From the NCBI RefSeq assembly GCF_025840185.1, contig NZ_JAMPJU010000003.1, positions 186,001-250,000 on the forward strand: 64,000 nt of DNA. The letters are read 5' to 3'. The first letter of the stretch is position 1, and every line of letters starts with the position of its first letter. The translations under genes and the position numbers were made by a program. Shown piece by piece: positions 35,858 to 46,604 of this stretch. The notes beneath the pieces were generated by a model. It was not told the origin of the DNA and searched no databases. It worked only from the letters and a program-made list of their open reading frames with translations. This DNA is from Brenneria izbisi. Its GTDB lineage: Bacteria; Pseudomonadota; Gammaproteobacteria; Enterobacterales; Enterobacteriaceae.

Positions 35858-38557
35858 ATGGTCATGAATATACTCACCAAAATTTTTGGTAGCCGTAACG
35901 ATCGCACCTTGCGCCGCATGCGCAAAAACGTGGACGTGATTAACCGCCTGGAACCGGCGATGGAAGCGCTTTCGGATGAAGAACTGAAAGCGAAAACGAT
36001 TGAGTTTCGCGCCCGTCTGGAGAAAGGCGAAGCGTTGGAGAGCCTGTTGCCGGAAGCTTTTGCGGTGGTTCGCGAAGCCAGTAAGCGTGTATTTGGCATG
36101 CGCCATTTTGATGTACAGCTTATCGGCGGGATGGTATTGAACGAGCGCTGCATCGCAGAAATGCGCACCGGTGAAGGTAAAACGCTGACGGCGACTTTGC
36201 CCGCTTACCTCAATGCGTTGACAGGGCGCGGCGTACATGTGGTGACGGTGAACGACTATCTGGCACAACGTGACGCCGAAAATAACCGTCCGCTGTTTGA
36301 ATTCCTCGGACTGAGCGTCGGGATCAACCTGCCTGGCATGCCGGCCCCAGCGAAACGCGAAGCTTACGCGGCGGATATTACTTACGGCACCAACAACGAA
36401 TATGGTTTTGACTATCTTCGTGACAACATGGCGTTCAGCCCGGAAGATCGCGTTCAGCGTAAATTGTATTATGCATTGGTGGATGAGGTTGACTCCATTC
36501 TGATCGACGAAGCGCGCACGCCACTGATTATTTCCGGTCCTGCCGAAGACAGTTCCGAGCTTTATACTCGGGTGAATAAGATCATCCCGCATCTGATCCG
36601 GCAGGAAAAAGAGGATTCCGATACCTTCCACGGTGAAGGCCACTTTTCCGTTGATGAGAAATCCCGCCAGGTTAACCTTACCGAACGCGGTCTGGTGCTA
36701 GTCGAAGAGTTGCTGGTTAAAGAAGGCATCATGGACGAAGGCGAATCGTTGTACTCGCCGACGAACATTATGCTGATGCACCATGTGACCGCCGCGTTGC
36801 GTGCTCATGTGCTGTTTACCCGTGATGTGGATTACATCGTCAAAGACGGTGAGGTCATCATCGTTGATGAGCACACTGGCCGTACCATGCAGGGGCGTCG
36901 CTGGTCTGATGGTCTGCATCAGGCGGTGGAAGCGAAGGAGCATGTGACGATTCAGAACGAAAACCAGACGCTCGCTTCCATCACGTTCCAAAACTATTTC
37001 CGTCTGTATGAAAAACTGGCCGGGATGACCGGTACGGCGGATACCGAAGCATTTGAGTTCAGTTCCATTTATAAGCTGGATACGATTGTTGTACCAACCA
37101 ATCGTCCGATGATCCGTAAGGATTTGCCCGATCTGGTTTATATGACGGAACAAGAGAAAATTGATGCGATCATTGAAGATATCAAAGAGCGTACCGAAAA
37201 GGGTCAGCCTGTTCTGGTAGGGACAATTTCCATTGAGAAATCGGAAGTGATTTCTCATGCGCTGGAAAAAGCGGACATTAAGCATAGCGTGTTGAACGCC
37301 AAATTCCATGCGATGGAAGCGGATATTGTCGCTCAGGCCGGTCAGAGCGGCGCGGTCACCATTGCCACCAACATGGCCGGTCGTGGTACGGATATTGTGC
37401 TGGGCGGTAGCTGGCAGGCTGAAATCGACCATCTGGACAACCCGGATGAAGAACAAATCGCGGCAATCAAGGCAGCCTGGCAGGAGCGTCACGATGCGGT
37501 GCTGGCAGCGGGCGGTTTGCATATCATTGGTACTGAGCGCCATGAATCCCGCCGTATCGATAACCAGTTACGCGGTCGTTCCGGTCGTCAGGGGGATCCG
37601 GGGTCTTCTCGTTTCTATCTGTCGATGGAAGATGCGTTGATGCGTATCTTTGCCTCCGACCGCGTGTCCAACATGATGCGTAAGCTTGGGATGAAACCGG
37701 GCGAGGCGATTGAGCACCCCTGGGTAACCAAAGCGATCGCCAACGCGCAGCGTAAAGTGGAAAGCCGCAACTTCGATATTCGTAAGCAATTGCTTGAGTA
37801 TGATGATGTCGCCAACGATCAACGTCGGGCAATTTATACTCAGCGTAATGAATTGCTGGATGTTTCCGATATCAGTGAAACCATCAACAGCATTCGTGAA
37901 GATGTATTCAAGGTAACCATCGACAGCTATATACCGCCGCAGTCTCTGGAAGAAATGTGGGATACGGAAGGTCTGGAACAGCGGCTGAAAAATGATTTTG
38001 ACCTGGATATGCCGATTAAAGAGTGGTTGGACAAAGAACCAGAGTTGCATGAAGAAACGCTGCGCGAGCGTATTTTCCAACAGGCGATCGACATGTACCA
38101 GCGCAAAGAAGCGATTGTGGGCAGCGAAGTCATGCGCAACTTCGAGAAAGGCGTGATGCTGCAAACGCTGGATTCCCTCTGGAAGGAGCATTTGGCGGCG
38201 ATGGATTATCTGCGTCAGGGTATTCATCTGCGTGGTTATGCCCAGAAGGACCCCAAACAGGAATACAAACGTGAGTCGTTCTCAATGTTTGCGGCTATGC
38301 TGGAATCACTGAAATATGAAGTGATTAGCACATTGAGTAAAGTGCAGGTTCGCATGCCGGAAGAGATTGAAGCACTGGAGCAGCAGCGCCGTGAAGATGC
38401 TGAGCGTCTGGCTCGCCAGCAGCAACTGAGTCATCAGGAAGAAGAGATCCTTGCCGCTGCCCCGGTACATGCCGATCGTAAAATTGGCCGCAATGATCCT
38501 TGTCCTTGCGGATCGGGTAAAAAGTATAAGCAATGTCACGGTCGTTTACAGAAATAA
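35858..38557 (+). CDS. secA: Preprotein translocase ATPase SecA
   Basis: 899 residues from ATG 35858 (E. coli 901); the start [15 protein letters not shown] aligns with the E. coli start, and longer frames upstream enter the regulatory helix. Walker [18 protein letters not shown] is near 102, the DEAD-like [17 protein letters not shown] near 207, [15 protein letters not shown] near 505, and the C-terminal zinc motif [13 protein letters not shown]. It drives proteins through SecYEG at the inner membrane. Its translation is set by secM upstream. Confidence 0.98.
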   Translation: MVMNILTKIFGSRNDRTLRRMRKNVDVINRLEPAMEALSDEELKAKTIEFRARLEKGEALESLLPEAFAVVREASKRVFGMRHFDVQLIGGMVLNERCIAEMRTGEGKTLTATLPAYLNALTGRGVHVVTVNDYLAQRDAENNRPLFEFLGLSVGINLPGMPAPAKREAYAADITYGTNNEYGFDYLRDNMAFSPEDRVQRKLYYALVDEVDSILIDEARTPLIISGPAEDSSELYTRVNKIIPHLIRQEKEDSDTFHGEGHFSVDEKSRQVNLTERGLVLVEELLVKEGIMDEGESLYSPTNIMLMHHVTAALRAHVLFTRDVDYIVKDGEVIIVDEHTGRTMQGRRWSDGLHQAVEAKEHVTIQNENQTLASITFQNYFRLYEKLAGMTGTADTEAFEFSSIYKLDTIVVPTNRPMIRKDLPDLVYMTEQEKIDAIIEDIKERTEKGQPVLVGTISIEKSEVISHALEKADIKHSVLNAKFHAMEADIVAQAGQSGAVTIATNMAGRGTDIVLGGSWQAEIDHLDNPDEEQIAAIKAAWQERHDAVLAAGGLHIIGTERHESRRIDNQLRGRSGRQGDPGSSRFYLSMEDALMRIFASDRVSNMMRKLGMKPGEAIEHPWVTKAIANAQRKVESRNFDIRKQLLEYDDVANDQRRAIYTQRNELLDVSDISETINSIREDVFKVTIDSYIPPQSLEEMWDTEGLEQRLKNDFDLDMPIKEWLDKEPELHEETLRERIFQQAIDMYQRKEAIVGSEVMRNFEKGVMLQTLDSLWKEHLAAMDYLRQGIHLRGYAQKDPKQEYKRESFSMFAAMLESLKYEVISTLSKVQVRMPEEIEALEQQRREDAERLARQQQLSHQEEEILAAAPVHADRKIGRNDPCPCGSGKKYKQCHGRLQK

Positions 38558-38582
38558 CGCAAGCAGTATTAGGGTCATAATG

Positions 38583-38703
38583 AAAAGGCGGTGATATACC
38601 CAATAAATTTCAAGAGGCGGCAACCGAGTAACAAATTCAGCGGGAAAGAATTTGAGCAGTCAACGCGCCAACATTTGAAAAGTAACGGGTATAACCGCCT
38701 TTT
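38583..38703 (+). terminator. secA terminator, interrupted by a small element
   Basis: AAAAGGCGGT (38583-38592) and its exact reverse complement ACCGCCTTTT (38694-38703) flank a 101-base interior. Removing the inner element and one TA copy gives AAAAGGCGGT, loop GATA, ACCGCCTTTT, a perfect 10-bp hairpin with terminal U-tract located 26 bases after secA. The reconstruction is inference; both arms are seen directly. Confidence 0.65.
38597..38691. mobile_element. 95-bp ERIC-like/MITE element with TA target duplication
   Basis: The element has inverted ends (TACCC and GGGTA) and is flanked by TA on both sides (38595-38596 and 38692-38693). Its left part, TACCCAATAAATTTCAAG, resembles the ends of short intergenic palindromic repeats common in Pectobacterium, Serratia and related genera; the middle is degenerate. 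It encodes nothing and sits inside the loop of the secA terminator. Confidence 0.6.
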
Positions 38704-38720
38704 GCTTGATAGGAAGTATC

Positions 38721-39116
38721 ATGATGCAAAAACAGTTATCGGTTGCGGTGGGGATCATTCGTAACGCGGAGCAACGGTTTTTTATTGCTCGTCGTCCAGA
38801 TGGCGTTCACATGGCTGGCATGTGGGAATTTCCCGGCGGAAAAGTGGAAGAGGGTGAAACGTCTGAGCAGGCGTTAATTCGTGAACTGCGTGAAGAGGCC
38901 GGAATTGAAGCCTCGAACCCGACGCCGTTGGGGGAAAAGTCGTTTGCTACCTCAGAGCGTATTATTACGCTGCACTTTTTTCTGGTGGAAAGCTGGCAAG
39001 GCGAACCCTATGGTCGCGAAGGACAGGCCTCTCGCTGGGTGAGTGTGGATGAATTGAAGGAAGACGAGTTTCCGCCAGCGAATGCGGAAATAATCCGCTG
39101 GTTAAAATCCAACTGA
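38721..39116 (+). CDS. mutT: 8-oxo-dGTP diphosphatase MutT
   Basis: 131 residues from ATG 38721 (ATG 38724 is equally plausible), with AGGAAG just upstream. The Nudix box is complete: GGKVEEGETSEQALIREL followed by REEAGIE. MutT hydrolyses 8-oxo-dGTP and so prevents A:T to C:G transversions. The position downstream of secA is as in E. coli. Confidence 0.95.
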   Translation: MMQKQLSVAVGIIRNAEQRFFIARRPDGVHMAGMWEFPGGKVEEGETSEQALIRELREEAGIEASNPTPLGEKSFATSERIITLHFFLVESWQGEPYGREGQASRWVSVDELKEDEFPPANAEIIRWLKSN

Positions 39117-39132
39117 CAGATCCGCTCTGGCA

Positions 39133-39165
39133 AATTCAGATACTTTTTCGTACGGTATCTGAATT
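39133..39165. terminator. Hairpin between convergent mutT and yacG
   Basis: AATTCAGATAC (39133-39143) and GTATCTGAATT (39155-39165) form a perfect 11-bp stem with an 11-base loop. CTGGC and GGCCAG outside extend it imperfectly. No U-tract; a bidirectional terminator role is inferred. Confidence 0.5.
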
Positions 39166-39196
39166 CGGCCAGACTCCCCGAACCAGGGCGATAAGC

Positions 39197-39397
39197 TTAG
39201 TGTTGCTGGTCGCCGCTCCAGTCTTCACTGTCTGAAATGATATCATCGCTGGGGATGCGTTTCTCTTCATCAGCCCATTCACCAAGGTCAATTAGCTGGC
39301 AGCGTTTACTGCAAAATGGCCGATAAATGCTCTGTGCAGTCCATTCTACCGGTTTTTTGCAGGTCGGGCATTGCACCGTTGTGATCTCATTATCCAT
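39197..39397 (-). CDS. yacG: DNA gyrase inhibitor / zinc protein YacG
   Basis: 66 residues (E. coli 65). Four zinc cysteines: CPTC at residues 10-13 and CSKRC at 29-33, followed by [17 protein letters not shown] and an acidic tail. It binds GyrB and inhibits gyrase in vitro. RBS GGAG upstream. It is the third gene of coaE-zapD-yacG. Confidence 0.95.
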   Translation of the reverse strand: MDNEITTVQCPTCKKPVEWTAQSIYRPFCSKRCQLIDLGEWADEEKRIPSDDIISDSEDWSGDQQH

Positions 39398-39466
39398 CTA
39401 ATTTCTCCTGACAAATTCCCTTATTCATGTATTGATGCCCATTCTGACATTTTCTTTTGCCCGGCG

Positions 39467-40219
39467 TTAGCAACAAGCTAAATCAAAAGTTAAACGAGGG
39501 GGAATTTGACCGTTTTCACTATCCAGAGAGAGAAAACGGATTGCATAGCGTGTTTTATGACCGGATATCTGCGGGTAAAGCTGAAGCGCCAATTCGATGC
39601 GTAAACGCAACAGGTCGGCATCGGAGGCATTATCCTGAAAAAAACCGTTCAGGCTGATTTGTGGGCGGAAAGTCCCGGAGTGGCGAATCAGTTCCAGTAT
39701 CATATCCAGTGAACGTTTTAGAGGCGCTAATGAGGCCAGCCAGCCTGACACCAGGTATTCACGTTGCGTTTGTGGCTGATGAAGCCAGATATGCAGCGTC
39801 GGTAAGTCAAAGCTGCAACATCCCCCCGGAATATTGAGCCGCTGGCGAACCATGCCGATCAGCCGGTCTTCACGCAGAATCTGCCCCATTCGTGGCGCTG
39901 CCATCAGTACCGCAGACTGATCTTTTAACTGGCGGCGCAACGTGTGGATCCGATCCATATCGACACCTGGCACATCACTCCATTGCAGTAATTTCTGCTG
40001 CTGACGTTCCAATTCTTTTAATAATTCAGTACGGACGTCGCCGCGTTCCAACACGTCCAGCAGATCGGAGATGGAATTAAAGAATGTCAGGGCGCTTCCC
40101 ATGTCGGTCAGAGCATGGTTTTGATGTAATTGTTGTAGCAATGATTCGATACGTAACCAGGTCCGCGTTTTTTCGTTTAGCGGATATTCAAACAAAATAG
40201 TTGAGGGCACGTCACTCAT
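39467..40219 (-). CDS. zapD: Z-ring-associated protein ZapD
   Basis: 250 residues (E. coli 247). ZapD crosslinks FtsZ filaments through their C-terminal tails. The conserved start is [20 protein letters not shown], with [15 protein letters not shown] and [20 protein letters not shown] further on. It overlaps the end of coaE by eight bases. Confidence 0.95.
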   Translation of the reverse strand: MSDVPSTILFEYPLNEKTRTWLRIESLLQQLHQNHALTDMGSALTFFNSISDLLDVLERGDVRTELLKELERQQQKLLQWSDVPGVDMDRIHTLRRQLKDQSAVLMAAPRMGQILREDRLIGMVRQRLNIPGGCCSFDLPTLHIWLHQPQTQREYLVSGWLASLAPLKRSLDMILELIRHSGTFRPQISLNGFFQDNASDADLLRLRIELALQLYPQISGHKTRYAIRFLSLDSENGQIPPRLTFDLACC

Positions 40220-40838
40220 TCTTGGTCATCCTGTTAGTAGCAGCGGCAGCCAGCTTAAGGTACTGGCGGTGCAGTTCGGCAACGCGTGGAGCGAGTTCGC
40301 TCTGGCTACTATTATTATCAATAATATCATCGGCATAAGCCAGGCGTTGCTCTTGGCTCGCCTGTGCCGCCAGTATGTTTTCCGCTTGTTGAAGACTGGT
40401 TCCATCTCGCGCCAGCGTGCGTTCAAGCTGGGTATTCCGGTTGACATCCACGACCAGAACACGCTGCGCGTATTGTTGCAAGCCGTTCTCTACCAGCAAT
40501 GGTACCACCCAAAGCAGATACGATCCGGTTGATGTCTGAAATTGTCGCTGTGTTTCCGCATGGATCAAGGGATGCAACAGATTATTCAGCCACTGCTTTT
40601 CTTGCGGTGAAGAGAAAATTCGTTGGCGTAGCGCTGAACGATTGAGAGAACCATCAACATTCAGGATGTTGTCGCCAAATCGATGTTTGATCGTGTCCAG
40701 CGCGGGCGTGCCGGGTTCGACCACCTGACGCGCAATAACATCCGCATCAATGATGGTTACCCCAAGTTTCGCAAACTCATTGGCGACGGTGCTTTTCCCG
40801 CTGCCGATACCCCCAGTCAGGGCTACGATATATGTCAT
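40212..40838 (-). CDS. coaE: Dephospho-CoA kinase
   Basis: 208 residues from ATG 40838 (E. coli 206), starting [20 protein letters not shown]; the P-loop is residues 9-16. The frame is open upstream, but that part is not conserved. It phosphorylates dephospho-CoA in the last step of CoA synthesis. Motifs [15 protein letters not shown]-like segment and [13 protein letters not shown] are present. It is first of a three-gene minus-strand operon and divergent from guaC. Confidence 0.96.
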   Translation of the reverse strand: MTYIVALTGGIGSGKSTVANEFAKLGVTIIDADVIARQVVEPGTPALDTIKHRFGDNILNVDGSLNRSALRQRIFSSPQEKQWLNNLLHPLIHAETQRQFQTSTGSYLLWVVPLLVENGLQQYAQRVLVVDVNRNTQLERTLARDGTSLQQAENILAAQASQEQRLAYADDIIDNNSSQSELAPRVAELHRQYLKLAAAATNRMTKNE

Positions 40839-41025
40839 GGCACCGATTCTGAAAATGAATAGGTAAATTTCATCAATTTTATCCCAAATAAAGACAAATT
40901 CGCAGTCTTGCCGAAGGATTATTAGCGCGTATGATAACGTCACTGGGAATGGCATTAATCATTTGGTTTATCGTAGCTGAAAACCGCTTTACTCGTCGCC
41001 GCCACTAACCAGGAATTCAAATCCC

Positions 41026-42069
41026 ATGCGTATCGAAGAAGATTTAAAGTTAGGCTTTAAAGATGTTCTCATCCGCCCTAAACGTTCTACCCTCAAAAGT
41101 CGTTCTGAAGTTGAACTAGTGCGCCAGTTCAGCTTTCTCCATGCCGGGAGCGCATGGTCCGGGGTGCCGATCATCGCCGCCAATATGGATACGGTTGGCA
41201 CATTCCGCATGGCGGAAGCGCTGGCATCCTTTGATGTGTTGACAGCGGTTCACAAACATTACTCGCAGGATCAATGGTCGCAGTTTGTACAACGCTCATC
41301 GGCGGCGGTATTGCGTCATGTCATGGTATCGACGGGGACGTCTGACGCGGATTTCGCCAAACTGAAGCAAATTGTTGCTTTATCGGCAGAACTGAAGTTT
41401 ATCTGTATTGATGTTGCGAATGGCTATTCCGAGCACTTTGTCACTTTTTTGCAAAAAGCGCGTGAAACTTTTCCTGATAAGGTAATTTGCGCTGGTAATG
41501 TTGTGACCGGCGAAATGGTTGAGGAACTGCTTCTTTCCGGTGCGGATATTGTGAAAGTCGGTATCGGACCAGGCTCGGTTTGTACCACCAGGGTTAAAAC
41601 CGGGGTTGGTTATCCGCAATTGTCGGCGGTGATTGAGTGCGCTGATGCCGCGCATGGATTGGGTGGACAAATCGTCAGTGACGGCGGTTGTTCTGCTCCT
41701 GGTGATGTCGCCAAAGCCTTTGGCGGCGGGGCGGATTTTGTCATGCTGGGCGGCATGTTGGCCGGGCATGATGAATGCGAAGGTACGATTGTCGAGGAAA
41801 ATGGCGAAAAAATGATGCTGTTTTATGGCATGAGTTCTGCTTCCGCTATGGAGAGACATATTGGGGGCGTTGCCGAGTACCGTGCTGCGGAAGGTAAAAC
41901 CGTTAAGTTGCCGCTGCGCGGTCCGGTGGATGATACTGTGCGCGATATCCTGGGCGGATTGCGCTCAGCCTGCACCTATGTTGGCGCATCGCGTTTGAAA
42001 GAATTGACCAAACGCACGACATTTATCCGTGTCGCTGAACAGGAAAACCGTGTTTTTAACGGCGAGTGA
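41026..42069 (+). CDS. guaC: GMP reductase
   Basis: 347 residues, as E. coli. A TIM-barrel of the IMPDH/GMPR family that converts GMP to IMP with NADPH. The start [20 protein letters not shown], the catalytic-cysteine loop [19 protein letters not shown] near 186 and the [18 protein letters not shown] region match E. coli closely. The 187 bases upstream, shared with divergent coaE, hold no other gene. Confidence 0.98.
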   Translation: MRIEEDLKLGFKDVLIRPKRSTLKSRSEVELVRQFSFLHAGSAWSGVPIIAANMDTVGTFRMAEALASFDVLTAVHKHYSQDQWSQFVQRSSAAVLRHVMVSTGTSDADFAKLKQIVALSAELKFICIDVANGYSEHFVTFLQKARETFPDKVICAGNVVTGEMVEELLLSGADIVKVGIGPGSVCTTRVKTGVGYPQLSAVIECADAAHGLGGQIVSDGGCSAPGDVAKAFGGGADFVMLGGMLAGHDECEGTIVEENGEKMMLFYGMSSASAMERHIGGVAEYRAAEGKTVKLPLRGPVDDTVRDILGGLRSACTYVGASRLKELTKRTTFIRVAEQENRVFNGE

Positions 42070-42084
42070 CCGCGTCGTCTGATA

Positions 42085-42114
42085 GTGTTGGCTGGATCAA
42101 CCGCCAGCCAACAC
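42085..42114. terminator. Strong hairpin at the convergent guaC/hofC ends
   Basis: GTGTTGGCTGG (42085-42095), 8-base loop, CCAGCCAACAC (42104-42114): a perfect 11-bp stem 16 bases after guaC. The hofC stop codon (42097-42099) is in the loop, so the last hofC codons form one arm. Confidence 0.65.
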
Positions 42115-43305
42115 ATTGCCAAGCTGAAAAATCGGCAGATACATGCCTACCACGATTGCGCCGACCATACCGCCAACCACCACCATCAATACAGGCTCCA
42201 GGGTCTGAGTCAGGTTTTCAGCCTGTTGTTCGGTTTTTCTTTCATACCACTTCGCCAACTGGGTAAATAATCTATCTAACGCGCCCGTCTCTTCACCAAC
42301 CCGAATCAGTTGCTGACATGGTGCGGGGAACAGCGTAACAAACGACTGTGTCGCGTGATGCAGGGGGATGCCCTGCTGAATCTGCGTTTGTATTCGTTGC
42401 AGGGCTGATTGGTAGAGGGGATGATGGATTGTGGCGGCGGCATCCAGCCCGGCAGGTAAGGTCAGCCCCGCATATTGCGTCATTGCCAGTATATTGAATA
42501 TCTGGTTGAGACATTTCCCGCGAATCAAGCCCGATATCACCGGTATTTTGAGTAAACAAGCCTGCTCTCTTTCTTGCCAGGCAACCTTGTTGCGGCGCAA
42601 GCCGGCATAAACCAGCAATAATACCGAGAGCATCAGTAGCGTGGCTAAACCGTTATCGGCAGCCCCGTTTGCCAGGTGGATCAACTGCTGGGTGAACCAG
42701 GGAAGCGGGGTATCGAATGAAGCGTATAGGTTGGCGAACTCCGGTAATACCACGGTCAGCATCAGGGTGCTGACCAGCAAGGCGACGATCAATACGAAGC
42801 AAGGATAGCGTAATGCTTTGATGACCTTGCGTTGCAGATGGCACTGTTTTTCCTGTTGATGAGCCAGTTGCAAGCAGCACTCATCGAGTTTCCCGGTGAG
42901 TTCGCCGACGGTAATCAAGGAGCGGTAGACAACGGGAAAGATATGCGGGTATTCGGCGAGGGTTTCGGATAGCGCTTTTCCCTGTGCAATCTGGACGGTG
43001 ATGTCTTTAAGCACACAGCGCCAGCCGGGACGCTCATGCTGTTCTGCGAGCAATTTCAGGGCGTCCAATAGCGGCAGCCCCGCCTGTAATAACATTGCCA
43101 GTTGTTTGATCAATTCACCAAGATGCTCGCTTTTCCAATAACGTGATGATAAATATTGCCCCGTTTTGAGAGACAAGGGCTGATACCCCTGGGCGATGAG
43201 GCTGGTATAAGCCTGATGACGGTAACGCCCCACCATTTCACCCTGAACGAGTTCTCCTTCCGGCGTAATCGCCTGCCAGTGATATATGCGTGATAGATTC
43301 ATCAT
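42097..43305 (-). CDS. hofC: Type IV pilus / type II secretion-like inner membrane protein HofC
   Basis: 402 residues of the GspF/PilC family: two repeated cytoplasmic T2SF domains (LIKQLAMLLQAGLPLLDALK and LNQIFNILAMTQYAGLTLPA) and three membrane segments, the last ending VGMYLPIFQLGNV. It is the platform protein for pilin assembly. ATG 43305 overlaps the hofB stop by four bases; ATG 43302 is an alternative. Confidence 0.93.
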   Translation of the reverse strand: MMNLSRIYHWQAITPEGELVQGEMVGRYRHQAYTSLIAQGYQPLSLKTGQYLSSRYWKSEHLGELIKQLAMLLQAGLPLLDALKLLAEQHERPGWRCVLKDITVQIAQGKALSETLAEYPHIFPVVYRSLITVGELTGKLDECCLQLAHQQEKQCHLQRKVIKALRYPCFVLIVALLVSTLMLTVVLPEFANLYASFDTPLPWFTQQLIHLANGAADNGLATLLMLSVLLLVYAGLRRNKVAWQEREQACLLKIPVISGLIRGKCLNQIFNILAMTQYAGLTLPAGLDAAATIHHPLYQSALQRIQTQIQQGIPLHHATQSFVTLFPAPCQQLIRVGEETGALDRLFTQLAKWYERKTEQQAENLTQTLEPVLMVVVGGMVGAIVVGMYLPIFQLGNVLAGG

Positions 43306-44744
43306 GTTCCTGCCTTATGCGAAGGGGCGTCGCCGACAACACGATATACTTCGGCTATCGACGTTATTCCCGCATCAACCAGCGATAAACCAGTCATAAA
43401 CAGCGTGGGAAAGCCGGCATGACGCGAGAGTGCGGTTAGCTGACGGTCACCGGCGTTGCTGACCAATGCTTGTTGCAGCATGGGGGTTATCACCAGTAAT
43501 TCGTAGATGGCGACGCGGCCATAATAGCCGGAAAAACAGTGGCTACAGCCTTGCGCTTGCCAATGGTTCAAGGGACCGCGCCATATTTCGTCAGGAAAGT
43601 GACGCAGCGATTCGGCCTGTGTTTTACAGTGCTGACATAAACGGCGTACCAGCCGTTGGGCAATGACCAGTTTCAGCGCGGTGGCAAGTAGATAACCGGG
43701 AACACCGAGATGCGTCAACCGACTCAGCGTTTCTATGGCTGAATTGGTGTGCAACGTGGACATCACCAGATGTCCGGTTTGCGCAGCTTTAACTGCGATT
43801 TCTGCGGTTTCGGCATCACGGATTTCGCCAATCATGATCACGTCGGGATCCTGACGCAGCAAGGCACGCAATATCCGACCAAAATCCAGATCGGCTTTCG
43901 GGTTGACCGCCGTTTGGTTAATGCCGGACAAGGGGATCTCAATGGGATCTTCAACGCTGCAAATATTACGGCTGACGTTATTGAGCCATCGGATAGCGCT
44001 GTAAAGCGTCACGGTTTTACCACTGCCGGTTGGCCCGGTGACCAGAATCATTCCCTGAGGCGCGCTGAGTGTCTGGATAAACTGCGCCAGCGCGTTTTCG
44101 GACATCCCCAGTTTTTCGAGCGCCCATTCCTGTTGGTAAGTTTGTAAAATGCGCAACACCACTTTCTCTCCCTGTTGTACCGGCAGAGTAGCAATGCGCA
44201 ATGAATAGGCCTGTTGATCCAGTATCAGGCTGAATTGCCCATCCTGCGGTAAACGGCGTTCGGCGATATTCAGTTTACCCATGATTTTCAACCGTGCGGT
44301 GAGCCGCGCGATCAGTTCCGCGGGCGGCGCGGCTATTTCCTGTAACACGCCGTCAATCCGTAGCCGAACGCGGTAATCGGTCAGCAACGGTTCAAAATGA
44401 ATATCCGAAGCCCGACGTTGAATGGCCAGCCGCAACGTCTGATTAATAAACTGAACGACAGGCGGATCGTCATCACTGGTGGGGCTATCCGGTTGAGTGG
44501 GGTAGGTTACCGAAGGTTCCTCAATGGTTTTGGCCGGGTTAAGTTGTTGCTCCATTTTTGCCAGCGGCCATTGTTCGATTAGAATTCTGCGGTTGCCGGC
44601 AAAACGCAGCGCTGCCATCATTTCCGCAGAAGGCGAGGCGTTGACCGCAACCGAGATAGTCTGTTCATCCAGCCCCAGGAAGAGTGCATGATAACGACGG
44701 CACAGTTGTTGTAATTCGTCCATCAGATGCGCGGTGTCAGTCAT
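43302..44744 (-). CDS. hofB: GspE/PilB-type pilus assembly ATPase HofB
   Basis: 480 residues from ATG 44744 (GTG 44750 overlapping the pilin gene end is possible). Secretion-type ATPase: Walker A VTGPTGSGKTVTLYSAIRWL, Asp and His boxes (RASDIHFEPL; RDAETAEIAVKAAQTGHLVM), and a CxxC zinc motif pair (LCQHCK, CSHC) near the C-terminus. It powers pilin polymerisation from the cytoplasm. Confidence 0.94.
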   Translation of the reverse strand: MTDTAHLMDELQQLCRRYHALFLGLDEQTISVAVNASPSAEMMAALRFAGNRRILIEQWPLAKMEQQLNPAKTIEEPSVTYPTQPDSPTSDDDPPVVQFINQTLRLAIQRRASDIHFEPLLTDYRVRLRIDGVLQEIAAPPAELIARLTARLKIMGKLNIAERRLPQDGQFSLILDQQAYSLRIATLPVQQGEKVVLRILQTYQQEWALEKLGMSENALAQFIQTLSAPQGMILVTGPTGSGKTVTLYSAIRWLNNVSRNICSVEDPIEIPLSGINQTAVNPKADLDFGRILRALLRQDPDVIMIGEIRDAETAEIAVKAAQTGHLVMSTLHTNSAIETLSRLTHLGVPGYLLATALKLVIAQRLVRRLCQHCKTQAESLRHFPDEIWRGPLNHWQAQGCSHCFSGYYGRVAIYELLVITPMLQQALVSNAGDRQLTALSRHAGFPTLFMTGLSLVDAGITSIAEVYRVVGDAPSHKAGT

Positions 44745-44746
44745 GA

Positions 44747-45193
44747 TCACTCCGCCGTATTAGCAAAGCGGAAAACATTCTGACACGCGGATTGTAAGCT
44801 TTCCGCCTTGTTGTCCGTTACGCAGCGCTTTGTCCAGCGTGACGTGCTGGTCGCCGAATCCCAGGCTGGCGTCAGAACAACGCGCAGTCCTTGCAATGTT
44901 GATTGCCCGGTCAACGTGATGATGCCTTGATTCACGGCGACGTCACTGACATAGCGTGAAGTTATGCCGGCGGGAATGCTCTGATTGCCTGAATTGCAGG
45001 CGGTAAAGGCGGCATTTTCCAGGCCGCATAAATCGACAGCCGTTTTATAGGACATCATGGTTTGCAGCATGTCGGTCATGGCGGCTTTGTGTAGATAGCC
45101 TTGGTAAGCAGGAACGCCGATAGCGCTCAGGATGGCGACAATCGCAATAACGATCATCAATTCGACCAGCGTAAATCCCCGTTGTTTTCCCAT
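44747..45193 (-). CDS. ppdD: Type IV prepilin PpdD
   Basis: 148 residues. The prepilin signal MGKQRG is followed by the cleavage site and the hydrophobic helix FTLVELMIVIAIVAILSAIG, with Glu at +5. Four cysteines are seen in the globular part, probably two disulfides (CGLENAAFTAC; KRC with SAC). It is the major pilin of the hof system; the operon order ppdD-hofB-hofC is as in E. coli. Confidence 0.95.
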   Translation of the reverse strand: MGKQRGFTLVELMIVIAIVAILSAIGVPAYQGYLHKAAMTDMLQTMMSYKTAVDLCGLENAAFTACNSGNQSIPAGITSRYVSDVAVNQGIITLTGQSTLQGLRVVLTPAWDSATSTSRWTKRCVTDNKAESLQSACQNVFRFANTAE

Positions 45194-45390
45194 GTCGGAT
45201 TTCCCTGTTTATTGTCTGTGGCGACAGGATAGAAAACGGAAGCAAGGCTGGCGACCAGGTAGGTTCTAAACCGGAATACGTTATGAAAAAGATGTTTAAA
45301 ATTGCTGCTGATTAAACGAGTTTTGCGAGCGGTTACGCAATTTGTGAAGCGGAATAACCGACAAGATAAATGCCGGATGCCAGTGGAAAG

Positions 45391-45427
45391 CGGCGTTGAA
45401 AAATGGCGGGCGCATTTTTCAACGCCG
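45391..45427. other. Perfect 15-bp inverted repeat in the nadC-ppdD gap
   Basis: CGGCGTTGAAAAATG, loop GCGGGCG, CATTTTTCAACGCCG, in a 300-base gap (45194-45493) with no gene. T-runs lie inside the stem and not after it. It may end the nadC transcript, protect an RNA 3' end, or be a repeat unit. The rest of the gap shows nothing I recognise. Confidence 0.7.
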
Positions 45428-45493
45428 TATAGTGACGGCCCGAAGGGTAGTGGGGCAAGGAGAAGGCAGGGGGTGCCCACCATAAAAGAAGAC

Positions 45494-46465
<972 letters not shown>

Positions 46466-46543
46466 TCAGTTGGTTACTTGTTTTGATGATTAATTGCAAA
46501 ACATCGGGGAGCGAAGATGGTCTGAAAAACGTTTTTATTACGA

Positions 46544-46578
46544 CGGGGTGAAGCCTCCTTATACAACGCTTCGCCCCG
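46544..46578 (-). terminator. Probable terminator downstream of tsx
   Basis: CGGGGTGAAGC (46544-46554) and GCTTCGCCCCG (46568-46578) form an 11-bp stem with one mismatch or wobble, 27 bases past the tsx stop. On the minus strand an AT-rich tail with AAAAACGTTTTT follows, not a clean U-run. Confidence 0.5.
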
Positions 46579-46604
46579 ATGTTATATTTATCTAATTGAA
46601 AAAA

